NCBI GenBank assembly: GCA_951804985.1
Contig: OX638131.1
Coordinates: forward strand, 82,238,638-82,302,637
DNA: 64,000 nucleotides
Source of the DNA: Dryomyza anilis
Lineage: Eukaryota; Arthropoda; Insecta; Diptera; Dryomyzidae
Direction: 5' to 3'
Under the pieces are notes generated by a model. The model did no database searches. It worked only from the letters and a program-made list of their open reading frames with translations, and was not told the DNA's origin. Of this stretch, positions 53,920 through 63,440 are shown piece after piece. Position 1 is the stretch's first letter; each line of letters starts with the position of its first letter. Position numbers and translations under genes: made by a program.

Positions 53920-54185
53920 GGGAGGGTATATTCTATTTGGTAAGCCATTTGTAATACACAGAAAGAGGTATATCCGATATGAAAAATCATATATAATTTT
54001 GTTTAACATGACTAGCTTTTTCAATTTAGCGATGTCCGTTTGTTGAAATCACGATTATAGGAAAACTAGTAGATCTAGAATATGAAACTTCGTATTTAGA
54101 TTACTTATAAATCTACGCTGTCTCATATTCAAAATGGGCATGATCGGTGCACTGTGAACTATATAAGTTCCAATACCTCATATAT
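53920..54185 (-). mobile_element. DINE-1-like element D7, diverged
   Basis: GAGGGTATATTCTATTTGGT, CATTTGTAATACACAGAAAG, ATTTAGCGATGTCCGTTTGT, TGAAATCACGATTATAGG and TTACTTATAAATCTACGCTG correspond to D1 from its microsatellite end inward. The GTCY array is reduced to one unit. Confidence 0.55.
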
Positions 54186-54186
54186 A

Positions 54187-54377
54187 GGGATTCCAATTTC
54201 GGCATCCTGAAACGAAATCCCGAGATTGTCAATAAACATAACGTGCAGACGAAATAGAAATTTCTAAATTTCCAACCGTTAGAATAAATTTATTATTTTG
54301 TAAGAGACCTTGATGTGAAATGTTTGTGATCAAGTAGGGACACCGCTATTACTATTTTTCACAAAGCTGTATGTGTA
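54187..54377 (+). mobile_element. hAT-like relic, copy 2 (left part, split by copia)
   Basis: TAGGGATTCCAATTTCGGCA, CGAAATCCCGAGATTGTCAA, AATTTCTAAATTTCCAACCG and GACCTTGATGTGAAATG parallel 5467-5660. The next part of the relic (GTTACCTGTAATACAAATTT) appears only at 59289, on the far side of the copia element. Confidence 0.55.
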
Positions 54378-54517
54378 ATTTTTATATTCAATATTGTGTA
54401 CAGAGTGAAATTTTGTTTTTTCAATTCGTAAACATAAATCAAATACTACATGATTAATCCTATTAATATAATAAATCTGTTTGTTCGTTTGTACGTTTGT
54501 ACGTTTGTACGTTTGTA

Positions 54518-55897
54518 CGTTTGTTCCGCTTCTCCGTCTAAACGGCTGATCCGATTTCCTTGAAATTTTTACCACAGATGCGGTATGGTCTGGAAGGAAT
54601 GATAGGCTATATATGGGCGGGATTGGACAAAGAGGCGTGGCACCTCCCATACAACCTAAACTTTCAATACGATATAACTCGGCACTTTCACCAGCTACGA
54701 ACATGAAACAAAAAACTCAAATACAAAAAAAAAAAATTAAAAACAAAAAAGCAAAAGCACAAAACAAAACAAAAGCAAAAATACAAAAACAATCACGTTT
54801 GTTCCGCTTCTCCGTCTAAACGGCTGATCCGATTTTCTTGAAATTTGCGATATGGTCTGGAAGGAATGATAGGCTATATATGGGCGGGATTGGACAAAGA
54901 GGCGTGGCACCTCCCATACAACCTAAACTTTCAATACGATATAACTCGGCACTTTCACCAGCTACGAACATGAAACAAAAAACTCAAATACAAAAAAAAA
55001 AAATTAAAAACAAAAAAGCAAAAGCACAAAACAAAACAAAAGCAAAAATACAAAAACAATCACGTTTGTTCCGCTTCTCCGTCTAAACGGCTGATCCGAT
55101 TTTCTTGAAATTTGCGATATGGTCTGGAAGGATTGATAGGCTATATATGGGCGGGATTGGACAAAGAGGCGTGGCACCTCCCATACAACCTAAACTTTCA
55201 ATACGATATAACTCGGCACTTTCACCAGCTACGAACATGAAACAAAAAACTCAAATACAAAAAAAAAAATTAAAAACAAAAAAGCAAAAGCACAAAACAA
55301 AACAAAAGCAAAAATACAAAAACAAAAACAATCACGTTTGTTCCGCTTCTCCGTCTAAACGGCTGATCCGATTTGTCTTGAAATTTTTACCACAGATCCG
55401 GTATGGTCTGGAAAGAATGTTAGGCTATATATGGGCGGGATTGGACAAAGAGGCGTGGCACCTCCCATACAACCTAAACTTTCAATACGATATAACTCGG
55501 CACTTTCACCAGCTACGAACATGAAACAAAAAACTCAAATACAAAAAAAAAAATTAAAAACAAAAAAGCAAAAGCACAAAACAAAACAAAAGCAAAAATA
55601 CAAAAACAAAAGCAATCACGTTTGTTCCGCTTCTCCGTCTAAACGGCTGATCCGATTTGTCTTGAAATTTTTACCACAGATGCGGTATGGTCTGGAAGGA
55701 ATGTTAGGCTATATATGGGCGGGATTGGACAAAGAGGCGTGGCTCCTCCCATGCAACCTAAACACGATAAACCTCGGCACTTTCACCAGCTACGAACATG
55801 AAACAAAAAACTCAAATACAAAAAAAAAAAATTAAAAACAAAAAAGCAAAAGCACAACACAAAACAAAACAAAAGCAAAAATACAAAAACAAAACCA
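54518..55897 (+). repeat. Five tandem copies of a roughly 275-bp unit in He2
   Basis: CGTTTGTTCCGCTTCTCCGT recurs at 54518, 54796, 55063, 55335 and 55619, giving periods of 278, 267, 272 and 284. Each unit has GGCGGGATTGGACAAAGAGG, CGTGGCACCTCCCATACAAC, ACTCGGCACTTTCACCAGCT and an A-rich tail (ACAAAAC words) whose length explains the period changes. The short frames starting GGIGQRGVAPP within each unit are translations of the repeat, not genes. Confidence 0.9.
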
Positions 55898-55956
55898 ATC
55901 ACATAAAACCACAATCCAAACTAAATGAAAAACAAAAAAAGGAAAGAAAAACAAAC

Positions 55957-57070
55957 TCACCACACTAAAACTAACCAAACTAAAACTAACCACACTAAAA
56001 CTAACCATACTAAAACCCTCCACACTATAATTCACCACACTAAAACTCACCACTCTAAAATTCACCACACTAAATATCACCACACTAAAACTCACCACAC
56101 AAAAACTCACCACACTTAAACTCACCACACTAAAACTCACCACACTTAAACTCACCACACTTAAACTCACCACACAATAATTCAACACACTAAAACTCAC
56201 CACACCAAAACTCACCACACTAAAACTCACCACATTAAAACTCACCACACTAAAACTCACCACACAAAAACTCACCACACTAAAACTCACCACACTAAAA
56301 CTCACCACATTAAAACTCACCACATTAAAACTCACCACACTAAAACTCACCACACAAAAACTCACCACACTAAAACTCACCACACTAAAACTCACCAAAT
56401 TAAAACTCACCACACTTAAACTCACTACACTAAAACTCAACATACATAAACTTACCACACAAAAATTGACCACACTAAAACTCACTACACTCAAATGTCG
56501 CCACACTAAAACTCACCGCACTGAAATTCACAACATTAAAACTTATCACACTTAAACTCACCATACCAAAACTCACCACACTAAAACTTACCACACCAAA
56601 ACTCACCACACTAAAACTCACCACACAAAAATTCACACACTAAAATTCACCACACTTAAACTCACCACAGGAAAATTTCACCACACTAAAGCTCACCACA
56701 CTAAAACTCTCTACACTAAAATTTCACCACATTAAAATTCACCACACTAAAACTCACCGCACTAAAATTCACCACACTAAAACTCACCACACTAAAACTC
56801 GCTACACTAAAACACGCCACACTAAAACACGCCACATTAAAATTCACCACACTAAAACCCACCACACTTAAACTCACTACACTAAAACTCAACACACTTA
56901 AAAACACCACACTTAAACTCACCACACTCAAATTCACCACACTAAAACTAACCACACTAAAACTCACCACACCAAAACTAACCACAATTAAACTTACCAC
57001 TCCAAAATTCACCACATCTAAACTCACCACACCGAAACTTACTACTTTAAAACCCACCACACTAAAACTT
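55957..57070 (+). repeat. 15-bp minisatellite CACCACACTAAAACT in He2
   Basis: About 74 units with scattered substitutions, mainly of the form ACTAAAACTCACCAC. The 15-bp period keeps the minus strand open for 224 codons as SVVSF-type pentapeptides; this is an artefact. He1 carries about 13 units of the same repeat. Confidence 0.92.
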
Positions 57071-57341
57071 CTACTGGGAAAAACTCTACGGGGAAGAATT
57101 CTACGGGAATGAATTCTACCGGGAACAATTCTACCGGGATGAATTCTACGTTGAGAATTCTACGGGAAAGCGTTCTATGTGGATTTTACGGGGAAGATTT
57201 CTACTGGGAATTATTCTGCGGAAAAGCGCAGTCTGAGAAAAAATTGTCTTTGAGAAAAGTTGTTTTGGCGGAGAATTATTTGGTTACCACATTTATAAAA
57301 CCAATAAAAAAATTTCAACAGCTTAGCACGGGCCCCTCATA

Positions 57342-57523
57342 TAAATAATAAAATGTTTTTTATATTAATAAAATCGCTCCATATCTTTGAATTCAGAAAA
57401 TCTTGGCACGAGTCGTGCACGGGTCCAGCTAGTAAATAATAAAATGTTTTTTATATTAATAAAATCGCTCCATATCTTTGAATTCAGAAAATCTTGGCAC
57501 GAGTCGTGCACGGGTCCAGCTAG
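57342..57523 (+). repeat. 91-bp tandem duplication of the He2 3' end
   Basis: Two adjacent 91-bp units (57342-57432, 57433-57523) each contain TATTAATAAAATCGCTCCAT, TCTTGGCACGAGTCGTGCAC and GGGTCCAGCTAG before T. A single Helitron therefore has two consecutive CTAG ends. Confidence 0.9.
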
Positions 57524-57589
57524 TAAATAATAAAAACAACAAAGTAAAATTATCAAAGTACATAAATGCTTTCTATACAAACAACATCT

Positions 57590-58330
57590 TCGCCAGACTA
57601 AGTATTTTGTAATCCAATTAACTTGCAACAATGATCAGTCTTGGCAGCGGCAATCCCTAAGTCAATATATCAGCTGTCATAACCTATGACTGACTTTCTT
57701 TCATCTATGTCACTGTCTGAATCTGAGTAGCATTCTAACGTTCCCATATCGTCTCGCTTAAACTCGTGTTTCAAGTGTATGGTGTCTTCGAACCCGAACC
57801 GGAAATCAGGATTTTTGCTGAATATCAATATGTCATCTAGATATATGGCAACGTCATTCATATTGTTTTCCGTCGTATTATATATACAGGGATCTGTTTT
57901 TGATTGCGTTAAACCGATGTCTTCTAATGTTCGGTCCAGCTTCATATTCCAGACGCGGCTTGCCCTCATAGAGCGACATATTCAATCTGCATACCTTCTC
58001 TTTCTGCACAATCTCAAATCCCTCGGGCAACTTCATAAAAATGTCATCAAGTTCTACATTCAGAAAAGCTGCCTCCACGTCACAACGATCTATATCACGA
58101 TCGAATCTAACAGGAATTCTTGGGAGTAACCGGATCGACGCATATCTGATTACAGGTGAAAAGGTCTCTTGAAAATTTATGCCGAAGTTTTGAGAGTAGC
58201 CTTTGACTACCAATCTGGTTTTGTACTGATCTACGTTACCATCTCCGTCACGTAAATGTCCATTAACAACCTATTTTTTTTTTTTCCTTTAGGGAGGTCC
58301 ACAAGTTTACAAATACTTTCAGATGCTTCG
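57590..58330 (-). pseudogene. Copia pol relic: RT and start of RNase H
   Basis: Minus strand: KLVDLPKG, then VVKGYSQNFGINFQETFSPV and IRYASIRLL, CDVEAAFLNVELDDIFMKLP, PEGFEIVQKEKVCRLNMSLY, a frameshift, RVWNMKLDRTLEDIG, DPCIYN, VAIYLDDILIFSKN (YLDD replaces the usual YVDD-type catalytic box) and YSDSDSDIDERKSVIGYDS (RNase H entry). The region between YLDD and RNase H is shortened and the C-terminus is lost. This is a second copia lineage, clearly different in sequence from the relic at 36-38 kb. Confidence 0.85.
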
Positions 58331-58331
58331 A

Positions 58332-58795
58332 GTAGAGATGGGCGCGTGCCTGTTTTTGATGGCACGGACACGCACGGGCACGCCGATAGGTGGCACGCAC
58401 GAGCACGAGCCCGACGAGTAAAATTACAGGCATGCACGAGAAGCACGATAAAACACGGAAAAACAAGACAAAACATGGAAAAACAAGACAAAACACGACG
58501 AAACACGAAAAAAGCACGGAAAAACATGAAAAAAATAATAATAATAACGGAACCATTTAGATTTTTGGAACCAGAATCGTTATTAAAAATGTGTTGAACG
58601 GGAACTGGAATCGAAACATATAGATAGAAACTATATATAAAGGGATAGAAACTATAAAAGCAAATCTTTAATGGGCGCGTGCCTGATTTTGGAGGCACGC
58701 ACGGGCACGACAGCAACTAGCACGCACGGAGATTTGCACGCACCATCTCAGATTTTCGGACGTGACACGAAAAAAGCACGGCACGCGGACAGACC
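58332..58795. mobile_element. GCACG-rich hAT-like element, copy 3, inside copia pol
   Basis: Starts AGAGATGGGCGCGTGCC and shares GATGGCACGGACACGCACGG, GCACGAGAAGCACGATAAAA, GGAACCAGAATCGTTATT and a second GGCACGCACGGGCACGACAG block with copy 1. It separates the KLVDLPKG part of the copia RT from upstream pol (KCICPEEVRSV trace from 58795), so it postdates the copia element. The right end lacks the inverted CGCCCATCTCTA tip. Confidence 0.6.
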
Positions 58796-59060
58796 TCACT
58801 TCCTCTGGACAAATACATTTGAAACGTTTACACGGCGTTGGATTTATCAGGTAACTGCAGTGTTGACAGCCTCTGCCCACATCTTCTTGTCCAGTCCAGC
58901 GTCGATTAGTAAACAATCTATGAGCGTGTGGTTCATACGCTCAGCCATTACATTTTGCTCTGGAGTGTTTGGCATGTCGTTTGATATTGGATACCGGAAT
59001 TGTACTCCTCCACGACGAACTTCCAATCCTCAAAGTTTTCGCTTCCTCAAACCTTCTCTA
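58796..59060 (-). pseudogene. Copia pol relic: integrase fragment
   Basis: The minus-strand frame gives FRYPISNDMPNTPEQNVMAE then RMNHTLIDCLLIDAGLDKKM and WAEAVNTAVT before a stop. This is the copia integrase catalytic-Glu block (TPEQNGxxERxNxTL...WAEAxNTA), here with Met-Ala for Gly-Val-Ala. Upstream catalytic residues, protease and gag are missing although the 5' LTR and primer site are nearby, so a large internal deletion is inferred. Confidence 0.8.
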
Positions 59061-59116
59061 TTTTGTGTGCGTGATGCGCTGGACTCATTTTGAATTCGGG
59101 TTCCCTTTATCACGAG

Positions 59117-59127
59117 GAGCCCATAAC
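59117..59127 (-). promoter_or_regulatory. Primer binding site of the copia element
   Basis: GTTATGGGCTC on the minus strand, immediately downstream of the 5' LTR. Known: copia elements prime from the anticodon-region half of initiator tRNA-Met, whose sequence contains GGGCCCATAACC. One mismatch to that complement is visible. Confidence 0.6.
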
Positions 59128-59198
59128 ATTTTATTTTCAATATTGTTCACAGAGTGAACATTTTATTTTTTCAATTCGTAAACATAAATCATATACTA

Positions 59199-59220
59199 CA
59201 TGATTAATAAATAATAAAAA
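59199..59220. other. Empty site for Helitron He2
   Basis: TACATGATTAATAAATAATA in the 5' LTR reads straight through the position where the 3' LTR has He2 between ATTAA and TAAATAATA. It fixes both Helitron borders. Confidence 0.85.
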
Positions 59221-59284
59221 CAACATAGTAAACTTAACAAAATACATAAATGCTTTTGCTACAAACAAGAGTAATCCACCCGGT

Positions 59285-59335
59285 TTTGTTACCTGTAATA
59301 CAAATTTCTATATAACTAACACTAAGTCTAAACGA
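59285..59335 (+). mobile_element. hAT-like relic, copy 2 (right part after copia)
   Basis: GTTACCTGTAATACAAATTT continues the relic broken at 54377, matching 5677-5697. The terminal part is lost before the following DINE fragment. Confidence 0.5.
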
Positions 59336-59336
59336 C

Positions 59337-59605
59337 TTGTGATGCCCGAAAAAAAATCGAAATTCGGTACACTTACCTTTTCGTACATATGGGTACTCAA
59401 ATGAAAGGAAATTCTTCCCAGATTGTATGTTTGCAGTTATTTTTAGGATTTGTAAACATTATGGACCGCTGGACCACTTTAAAAGGTAATCTTACACACA
59501 GTGAGTTATTTATGGTCAGATTAGTCCGACTATAAAATTCATAATTCTTACTAACTTCATCGCACCAACTATTAAAAATTCCTATGTGACCTAACCTTTT
59601 TTACT
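59337..59605 (-). mobile_element. DINE-1-like element D8, tail half
   Basis: AAAAATCGAAATTCGGTACA, CATATGGGTACTCAAATGAA, GAAATTCTTCCCAGATTG, TTAGTCCGACTATAAAATTC and TCCTATGTGACCTAACCTTT are colinear with D1 8380-8634, including a degraded stem-loop. The microsatellite end is missing. Confidence 0.6.
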
Positions 59606-59775
59606 GGTTATAATTTTAACCGCCACATAGATTCTGAGCGTGATTTGGCAAAGTGGCGTGGTATCTCCCCTCTATTCTTTTCTGTATCTACTATTTGCAT
59701 TTACAAAAACTTCGCATGGGAGCAGAGGTTTACCCGTCCCGCTATTATTAAAATAAGAAATCATTCTGATTGTAG

Positions 59776-60030
59776 CGTCGGTAGCTCAAGGTTAGTGCGT
59801 TGGACTGCGAGTCGAAAGGTCCCCGGTTCAAACCTGGACTGGGGCTAACAACATCTTTTCATAGAAACATTTTTCTATACCGCGCTACCTCTCGGCAGTA
59901 AATGGCAAACCTACGAGAGTAAAAAATTGCCTATGAAAAGCTCTCACCCGCCGTTCGGATTTGGCATTAAACTGTAGGAGAGAGCTCGGCCTAAGTTCTC
60001 CACAGGACTCTAGCGCCAAACTATTATTAT
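59776..60030 (+). mobile_element. tRNA-derived SINE, copy E
   Basis: Box A TAGCTCAAGGTTAGTGCG (with a deletion) and box B GGTTCAAACC lie in the head, followed by the body. AGGTCCCACCACTTTGAG and the adjoining segment are deleted between ACTGTAGG and AGAGAGCTCGG. The tail is GCCAAACTATTATTAT. Confidence 0.85.
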
Positions 60031-60034
60031 TTAA

Positions 60035-61681
60035 ACATTCTGATCTGATTAAATGTGTTTAAAAACGAAAACAATTCCTTAATGTGTTTGCTACCGCAGA
60101 CACTACAGTAGTCTGCAAAACAGGTGTTAAGTTGCTGAAGAGAATGTTGTTGTTGGAAAACAGATTCTCCAAATATTTATTTTTTTCTCACCGTGTTTTT
60201 TCTACGTATTAAGATTTTTTTGTCTTTTCGACTGCATCCTCGTGCTTTGTTTGTGCATTAAATGGGGACAACAAAATAAATCGCCGGCAAGTATGCAACA
60301 ATTTTTGGAGAAAAGCACCTCAAATGCATTCCTGCGTCCTTGATACTTTTTCGCTTATGTCTGGCTTATCTCACTGACTATGTCTGTCTGTTTTCTGACT
60401 GTCTGTTTGTCTTTCTTGCTATCTATCTGTTCGCCTGTCTCTCTGTATGTTTTTCGTTTAGTGCTGACACCCCTTGGATCTCATTCTAGAGGGAGGATTT
60501 TAAATTAAAAAATTGCTTTTGCGGCGGCACCCTGCACAAAATGAGAGAAAAATGTAATTTATTCGCTGCGTTTCCGACAGCTGCTGTTCGATGTTGTTGT
60601 TGTTGTACATTATTGTACTGTCGACACATCCTTTATCCTGCGCTGCTTGTTGTTACAGCGCTTTGAAGCGAATCCCGCTTTGCTTGTTCTTCTTCCTCTT
60701 CTGGTTTACTGTTTAGCATTTTTATGCAATTGTTTATTATTTTTTGTTTATTTATTTTCGTACGTAGCTTAATTTTCAATTCTCACCTTTGATCCTGCAT
60801 CCATTATCCTGACTGCCACTCGCCGCCAACGAATGCTGTTGCTTTTGTTTCCGCTTCGGCTGTGATATTTTAGTGAGAACAACACAGTTTTAAATGAGTT
60901 TTTCATTGGCAGCCTCATTACGATATTCTCAATCCTTTTACTTTAGTTTTATTTGCAATTAAATTAAATAGTGTTGCGTTTTATCTCAGACTGTCGGCCA
61001 TGAAATTGTACGAAATAAGAATACAAATATTTTGCTGAAAGGATATTAAGTTCTACTGTGTCATGTTTCTTCTGACTCCCTGTAATTCAGACTCAACTGT
61101 CAACATATGCGCCTTTTTTAGGCCTTTCGAATCCCTGACATACTTTAAAATATACGAAAAAAAAACAACTCGTCACTTCGACATTCACAAGAAAATAAAT
61201 AATTCTCATCATCATTGTCATCACATTGTCACAGCATCCTGCGCGAAAATGATTGACAGAAATTTGAATCGCTTTAATGTCATCCTTGTCATGTATTGAA
61301 TACACTCAGAGTGACACATACTCATTCCCAAATGTAATAATGTTTTGGCATGTGATCCAATTTGTCAACGCGTGTTACGCAGGACGAGGTAAAGAAGGGT
61401 GTGTGCTTCAAGGAGTAGACTGTTTGCATATTTTGAGTAATGAATGTTGTAACAATTGGAGATGTTTTAGTTCTTGTAAAAATTGAATATGCTGGATTTA
61501 TTTGCAGGTATTAAGTACACCGAGGGAAACAAGTAATAAATTTAAATATCAAGTTTTTCTTAAGTTTGAATTAAATATATTAAAAGAAATATCAACTTTA
61601 TTAATTTGGGGACCAAACTTCGCATCATCAGACATGCCCCATTGAAAGCATTTATTTATATGTAGGTCACAATATGGTATA
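60035..61681. other. Low-repeat stretch, possibly host DNA
   Basis: 60300-61300 has more even base composition, GTTGTTGTTG and CTGTCTGTTT-type simple tracts (60365-60455), and no element copies. No coding frame is convincing: the frames at 61063-61299 (plus) and 61093-61305 (minus) overlap each other and are unrecognised. It may be intronic or intergenic host sequence. Confidence 0.4.
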
Positions 61682-62013
61682 TAGGGATGTCAATCCCGGA
61701 CAGTTTTTCAATCCCGAAATTTCGGGACTAAAAAATTTGACTTCCGGGATCTCGGGATTAGTCCCAGGATTTAAAAAAATAATAACAAAGGCATAAAATA
61801 CCTAAGAAACATTTATGCGGAGTTTACGACATATCGTCATTGACGGCATGTTTCCGTCGTAGCATATACGTAACGTCTAATCTGACGACTCCGTTAGAAT
61901 TCCGTTTTGCTCCGTATTTATAAATAACTCCGTATCATTGACGTTTTGTTGTAATCGTTTACGGTACTGTTTAAACGGAGTACTTCGTAATGTTTCCGTT
62001 GAAATGGAGTACT

Positions 62014-62117
62014 CCGTAAATTTTGCGTTTATACTTTTATTCCGTTATTGGTGTACATTTCAATTCCGTAAATTTTGCGTTTATACTTTTATTCCGTTAT
62101 TGGTGTACATTTCAATT
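62014..62117 (+). repeat. 52-bp perfect tandem duplication
   Basis: Units 62014-62065 and 62066-62117 both read CCGTAAATTTTGCGTTTATA...GTGTACATTTCAATT without a difference, so the duplication is recent. Confidence 0.92.
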
Positions 62118-62206
62118 CATTTGACTTTGTGAACATGAACAATAACTTTGGAGGATGTGAAAGCATCTTCTGAAGACCAAACTAGATAAGTGAACAAAAT
62201 ATATAT

Positions 62207-62207
<1 letters not shown>

Positions 62208-62281
<74 letters not shown>
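62208..62281. repeat. (TA)n microsatellite
   Basis: About 37 uninterrupted TA units inside the CCYAAGAAACA MITE. Confidence 0.97.
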
Positions 62282-62285
<4 letters not shown>

Positions 62286-62985
62286 AAGGTCATTTTGTAT
62301 ACTATTGTATGGTATGAAAACGGTGCTTTTAAAATATATTCATTCTGTTTTTCATACAGACCTACGGTACGTTAACGGACCATCAAAACATAATATCAAC
62401 GGATTCACTCCGTATTTTATCCAGTATGACGGCCCGTTAACGTACCGTCGAACGTACTCCCGACGGACTTTCTCCGTAGTTCATCCAGTATAACGGCACG
62501 TTAACGTACCGTAGAAACGTGCTCTCAACGGAATCGAAATCCGTTTCGATGTTCTTCTTTATTCTTTTACTGGACCGTTTTCGTATCCAGAAAACGGAAC
62601 GTTGCAGGAATCGTATTCCGTATTGCTGTTCCGTATACGGCACCGTTAACGGACCATTTTGTTTCTTGGGTAACCATATTTCTGTTTGAATAATAAACAA
62701 TTATAATGCTTAAGGCTGAAACAAAACTCATATTTTCAAATGATTCTATTTTGAGGTTAGGTTTCATCAAATCATTATTTAAATACTTTTTTTAATAAAT
62801 TTTATGAACGGTTGCAGTTTTATCGCTATCCGAAACCCGGATTTAATTCGGCAACAAAGTTGATAGTAAATCTTTCATCTGTCTTCAATATAAAAATTAG
62901 TTTAAAATAAGACTTTTTGCATTTCGACACGAATGATTATTAGTCGAAAGTGACGTAATTCCTGACTATCGATGTCATTATTACG

Positions 62986-63197
62986 AAAAGTCCCCGGTTC
63001 AAGCCTGGACTCGGGCTAACAACATCTTTTCATAGAACCATTTTTCTATACCGCGCTACCCGCCGTTCGGATTCGGCAATAAACTGTAGGTCCCACCACT
63101 TTGAGTACATATATATCATGTACAGCTCAAAATGGTGAGAGAGCTCGGCCTAAGTTCTAATAGGACTATAGTGCCAAACTATTATTATTATTATTCG
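62986..63197 (+). mobile_element. tRNA-derived SINE, copy F (5' truncated)
   Basis: Begins at AAAGTCCCCGGTTCAAGCCT, so box A is gone, then runs through a shortened body (CTATACCGCGCTACCCGCCG; the CTCTCG-to-CTCTCA segment is deleted) to CCAAACTATTATTATTATTA. Inserted in H4. Confidence 0.85.
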
Positions 63198-63440
63198 TAC
63201 GCAATACAGAATGAGGCCTTTAGTGTTTTAATATTACAGTACATTAAATGTTAGATTTACTTTTTCACGAAATGTGTATAAAAAAAATGAAAGAATTTTG
63301 AATAAACTATTAAAAATTGATCAAGTAGCATTTTTGTAATCCCGAAAATCCCGATATTTAACGATGATCTCGGCATCAGTTTTTCGGGACTGATTTGACT
63401 CAAATCCCTCGATCCCGGGATTGACATCCCTAATGGTATA

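Larger units (their letters stand above)
54458..57432 (+). mobile_element. Helitron He2, about 3 kb, with internal tandem arrays and an empty-site control
   Basis: Starts TCCTATTAATATAATAAATC after A and ends GCACGGGTCCAGCTAG before T; GCACGAGTCGTGC just upstream forms the 3' hairpin. The same LTR sequence uninterrupted (ACATGATTAATAAATAATAA, about 59199) gives the empty site, so the borders are exact and no bases were duplicated, as Helitrons require. Interior: a GTACGTTT octamer run (54488-54520), five copies of a roughly 275-bp repeat (54518-55897), about 74 units of a 15-bp minisatellite (55957-57070), then GGGGAAGAATTCTACGGG repeats. No Rep/helicase is encoded. Confidence 0.85.
54378..59270 (-). 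mobile_element. Copia-type retrotransposon, inverted, with both LTRs and nested insertions
   Basis: 3' LTR: 54378-54457 plus 57524-57586, split by Helitron He2 and starting TGTTGTTTG on the minus strand. 5' LTR: 59128-59270. The two share CAATTCGTAAACATAAATCA, TACTACATGATTAA and AATAATAAAAACAACA. GTTATGGGCTC (plus 59117-59127) next to the 5' LTR fits the copia primer site for initiator tRNA-Met cleaved at the anticodon region. Pol remnants lie at 58840-59060 (integrase) and 57600-58330 (RT, RNase H), separated by a GCACG-rich insert. Host flanks GTGTA and GAGTA could be a decayed 5-bp duplication. Confidence 0.72.
61801..62670. mobile_element. MITE with CCYAAGAAACA ends, TA-flanked, nested in H4
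   Basis: Left tip CCTAAGAAACATTTATGCGG, right tip inverted CCCAAGAAACAAAATGGTCC; TA lies on both sides (61799-61800, 62671-62672). The interior is rich in palindromic CGTTAACG words (GGTACGTTAACGGACC, GGCACGTTAACGTACCGT), CTCCGT words, a (TA)n run and a 52-bp tandem duplication. A TA duplication suits Tc1/mariner-type MITEs; the assignment is inferred. Confidence 0.6.
61682..63432. mobile_element. Non-autonomous hAT-like element H4, 1751 bp, with nested insertions
   Basis: Tips TAGGGATGTCAATCCCGG and, inverted, TAGGGATGTCAATCCCGGGA. The perfect 8-bp duplication ATGGTATA lies at 61674-61681 and 63433-63440. The termini are rich in CCCGGGAT, CGGGACT and ATCCCGA words. A MITE (61801-62670) and a SINE (62986-63197) have inserted into it, so H4 is the oldest of the three. 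No transposase is recognised. Its tips resemble those of H3 (TAGGGATGCCC). Confidence 0.85.

Noticed and set aside
54613..55835. Series of 70-140 codon frames starting GGIGQRGVAPP
   Set aside because: Each lies in one copy of the 275-bp tandem unit and becomes a lysine/asparagine run in the A-rich tail; no protein character.
55832..56506. 224-codon minus-strand frame of SVVSF-type pentapeptides
   Set aside because: It is the translation of a 15-bp minisatellite inside Helitron He2; the period is a multiple of three, so frames stay open by default. The same holds for 56716-57060 and 50122-50331.
62190..62375. Frame of alternating Ile and Tyr
   Set aside because: Translation of a (TA)n microsatellite.
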